From the NCBI GenBank assembly GCA_045644025.1, contig JAZRGE010000051.1:1-7814 (forward strand): a stretch of DNA of 7,814 nucleotides, given 5' to 3'. Position numbers and translations under genes: made by a program. The stretch comes from JAZRGE01 sp045644025. Lineage in GTDB: Bacteria > Bacillota > Clostridia > Oscillospirales > Acutalibacteraceae. Within the stretch, counting starts at the first letter, position 1, and every line of letters starts with the position of its first letter. Below are positions 6,561-7,814 of this stretch, in pieces. The notes under the pieces are model-generated. The model was not told where the DNA came from. It saw only the letters and a list, made by a program, of their open reading frames with translations, and did not search any database.

Positions 6561-7577
6561 TTATTTGAAGGCGTAGATGGTGGTGCTGCGATAGGTCTCG
6601 CCGGCTTTCACCACGGGGTTTTTCCACTCAGGATGGTTCACGCTATCGGGGAAGAACTGTGTTTCTAAGCAAATGCCGCTTCTGCGTGGGTAGATCACGC
6701 CGCCCTTACCCACTTCGTCGGCAATATAGTTGCCTGCATAAAGCTGCACACCGGGGCAATCGGTGATCACCTTCATGGTGCGGCCCGAGGCGGAATCGGA
6801 AAGAACAGCGGCTATCTCGCCGCAGAGCACAAAATTATGGTCGTAGCCTGCTTGCAGATTCAGCGCGTCGTAGTCGGCATCGATATCGCGGCCGATCTTC
6901 TTGGCGGATCTAAAATCCATGGGGCTGCCTGCCACGCTGCGAAGTTCACCTGTGGGAATGCTCTCGGCATCGGCAGGGGTAAACTGCTCGGCCGAGATCT
7001 GCAACTCCTGCTCCAATGCAAGGTGGGGCTTATCGTGGCCTGCCAGATTAAAATAGCTGTGGTTGGTGAAGTTAAACACCGTGTCGGCATCAGCCTTGGC
7101 GGTGTATTCTATCTTAAGCTCGCCGCAATCGGTGATGGTGTAGCACACTCTTATCTCGGCGTTGCCCGGGAAGCCCTGATCTCCATCGGGGCTATGGAGA
7201 GAAAGGGTGATGCTGCTTTCATCGTGGCTTTCCACATTCCAAAGCCTGTTTTTATAAAAATCGGGGCCGCTGTGGAGATTGTTGCGGCCATCGTTGGTGC
7301 CAAGAGTTATCTCCTTTTCGCCGATCTTAAAGGCGGCGGAGCCCACTCTGTTGGCGTTGCGGCCCACAACCGAGCCGAAAAAGGTGCCGCTCAGGGTGTA
7401 TTGGTTAGGGTCATCGAAGCCCAGCACCACATCGGCCGCAAAGCCTTCCTTATCGGGCACAAATAGCTTCACAACCGTGGCGCCGTAATCGGATATTTCG
7501 GCCGAAATATCTTTGCAGGAAATTGTGTAGAGATAGGCTTCCTGGCCGTTTTTAAGAGTTCCGAATAAGTTTTTCAT
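6561..7577 (-). CDS. galM: Aldose 1-epimerase (mutarotase)
   Basis: A 338-residue enzyme, the usual length, that interconverts the alpha and beta anomers of glucose, galactose and similar aldoses, feeding the Leloir pathway and glycolysis. Seen motifs are GRNANRV (72-78), NLHSGPDFYKNRLW (100-113, substrate His102), FNFTNHSYFNLAG (168-180, catalytic acid His173), GYDHNF with its conserved Asp, PGVQLYAGNYI, and LETQFFPDSVNHPEW (304-318, catalytic base Glu305). These match the positions of His96, His170 and Glu304 in Lactococcus GalM. It is intracellular, without a signal peptide. The start is ATG at 7577, with GGGGGTGG (7585-7592) seven bases before it. It is the first gene of a three-gene operon with a strong promoter. 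No galK, galT or transporter is in the window. Confidence 0.96.
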   Translation of the reverse strand: MKNLFGTLKNGQEAYLYTISCKDISAEISDYGATVVKLFVPDKEGFAADVVLGFDDPNQYTLSGTFFGSVVGRNANRVGSAAFKIGEKEITLGTNDGRNNLHSGPDFYKNRLWNVESHDESSITLSLHSPDGDQGFPGNAEIRVCYTITDCGELKIEYTAKADADTVFNFTNHSYFNLAGHDKPHLALEQELQISAEQFTPADAESIPTGELRSVAGSPMDFRSAKKIGRDIDADYDALNLQAGYDHNFVLCGEIAAVLSDSASGRTMKVITDCPGVQLYAGNYIADEVGKGGVIYPRRSGICLETQFFPDSVNHPEWKNPVVKAGETYRSTTIYAFK

Positions 7578-7607
7578 TATATAGCCACCCCCAAGGGATT
7601 TTTTATA

Positions 7608-7636
7608 ATTATACACCGCCTATAATCTCTTTTCAA
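7608..7636 (-). promoter_or_regulatory. Near-consensus promoter of the galM operon
   Basis: On the minus strand TTGAAA (7636-7631) and TATAAT (7613-7608) are separated by 17 bases, with the start point near 7601. The leader is only about 24 bases. No clear operator dyad or cre-like site was noticed around it, so expression may be constitutive. Confidence 0.85.
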
Positions 7637-7638
7637 CA

Positions 7639-7680
7639 ATTATAAAAAATAACCCCCGCCCCGAAATTCAGGGTGGGGGT
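7639..7680 (-). terminator. Intrinsic terminator for a gene entering from the right
   Basis: The stem is ACCCCCGCCC (7652-7661) paired with GGGTGGGGGT (7671-7680), 10 pairs including one G-U, followed on the minus strand by TTATTTTTTATA (7652-7641). No T run follows on the plus strand. It ends a transcript coming from beyond the right edge just before the galM promoter. Confidence 0.8.
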
Positions 7681-7814
7681 GAGAATCGTTTCATAGTAGG
7701 GCTATTGCCATACCGGCCTATAAGTGTATATCATTTTCTTATTATTTCTGCCATATCAGAGTAAACTGCTTGTTATGAAAGTGGATAACCAATTCTTTCT
7801 AATAAATCATACAA
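7681..7814. other. Right flank, no confident gene
   Basis: These 134 bases hold no clear gene. On the minus strand one frame is open from the edge to a TAA at 7773-7775 and reads LYDLLERIGYPLS, which could be the C-terminus of the gene ended by the terminator at 7639-7680. On the plus strand an ATG at 7775 opens a frame (MKVDNQFFLINHT) running off the edge, but no SD precedes it. The minus reading is favoured because of the terminator. Confidence 0.3.

Noticed and set aside
5926..6576. Plus-strand open frame of 216 codons opposite the SGNH hydrolase
   Set aside because: The SGNH gene has all catalytic blocks and a good SD; the opposite frame has neither.

Overview
The window looks like chromosomal DNA of a Gram-positive, low-to-mid GC bacterium of the Clostridia (Oscillospiraceae/Ruminococcus-like). 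The grounds are strong AGGAGG-type ribosome binding sites, GTG/TTG codons near starts, two lipobox lipoproteins, a PcrA-type (not UvrD-type) helicase with the Firmicute C-terminal domain, a CCA-encoded tRNA, and many U-tract intrinsic terminators. The genus is inferred from general protein character; no search was run.

Layout. (a) 1-1518, minus strand: a lipoprotein resembling the SurA/PrsA foldase family, its parvulin-like region split by a Ser/Thr repeat tract, overlaps by 8 bases the start of a P-loop kinase-like ATPase that runs off the left edge. (b) 1519-1723: a divergent promoter region. (c) 1724-4432, plus strand: pcrA, then rpsT (ribosomal protein S20) with its own promoter, strong SD and terminator. 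(d) 4538-5436, plus strand: an unrecognised lipoprotein with a TTG start, followed after only 10 bases by tRNA-Leu(UAG) and a terminator, so the two may share one transcript. (e) 5487-5514: a bidirectional terminator between converging units. (f) 5513-7577, minus strand: a three-gene operon, galM (aldose 1-epimerase), an SGNH/GDSL hydrolase and an ArsC/Spx-like thioredoxin-fold protein, driven by a near-consensus promoter at 7608-7636. (g) 7639-7814: a minus-strand terminator for an incoming gene from the right, then about 130 bases with no confident gene.

Working together: galM and the SGNH hydrolase suggest intracellular sugar handling (anomer interconversion plus possible deacylation), with a redox protein at the operon end whose link is unclear. 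pcrA (DNA repair and replication, RNA polymerase contact) and rpsT are housekeeping genes. The two lipoproteins act on the outer face of the membrane. No mobile element, CRISPR array, phage gene or defence system is visible, and I do not see a clearly new biological system. The most notable items are the repeat-split foldase lipoprotein with its overlapping kinase, the lipoprotein/tRNA arrangement, a 10-base inverted repeat bracketing the rpsT promoter, and an insertion in PcrA domain 1A.
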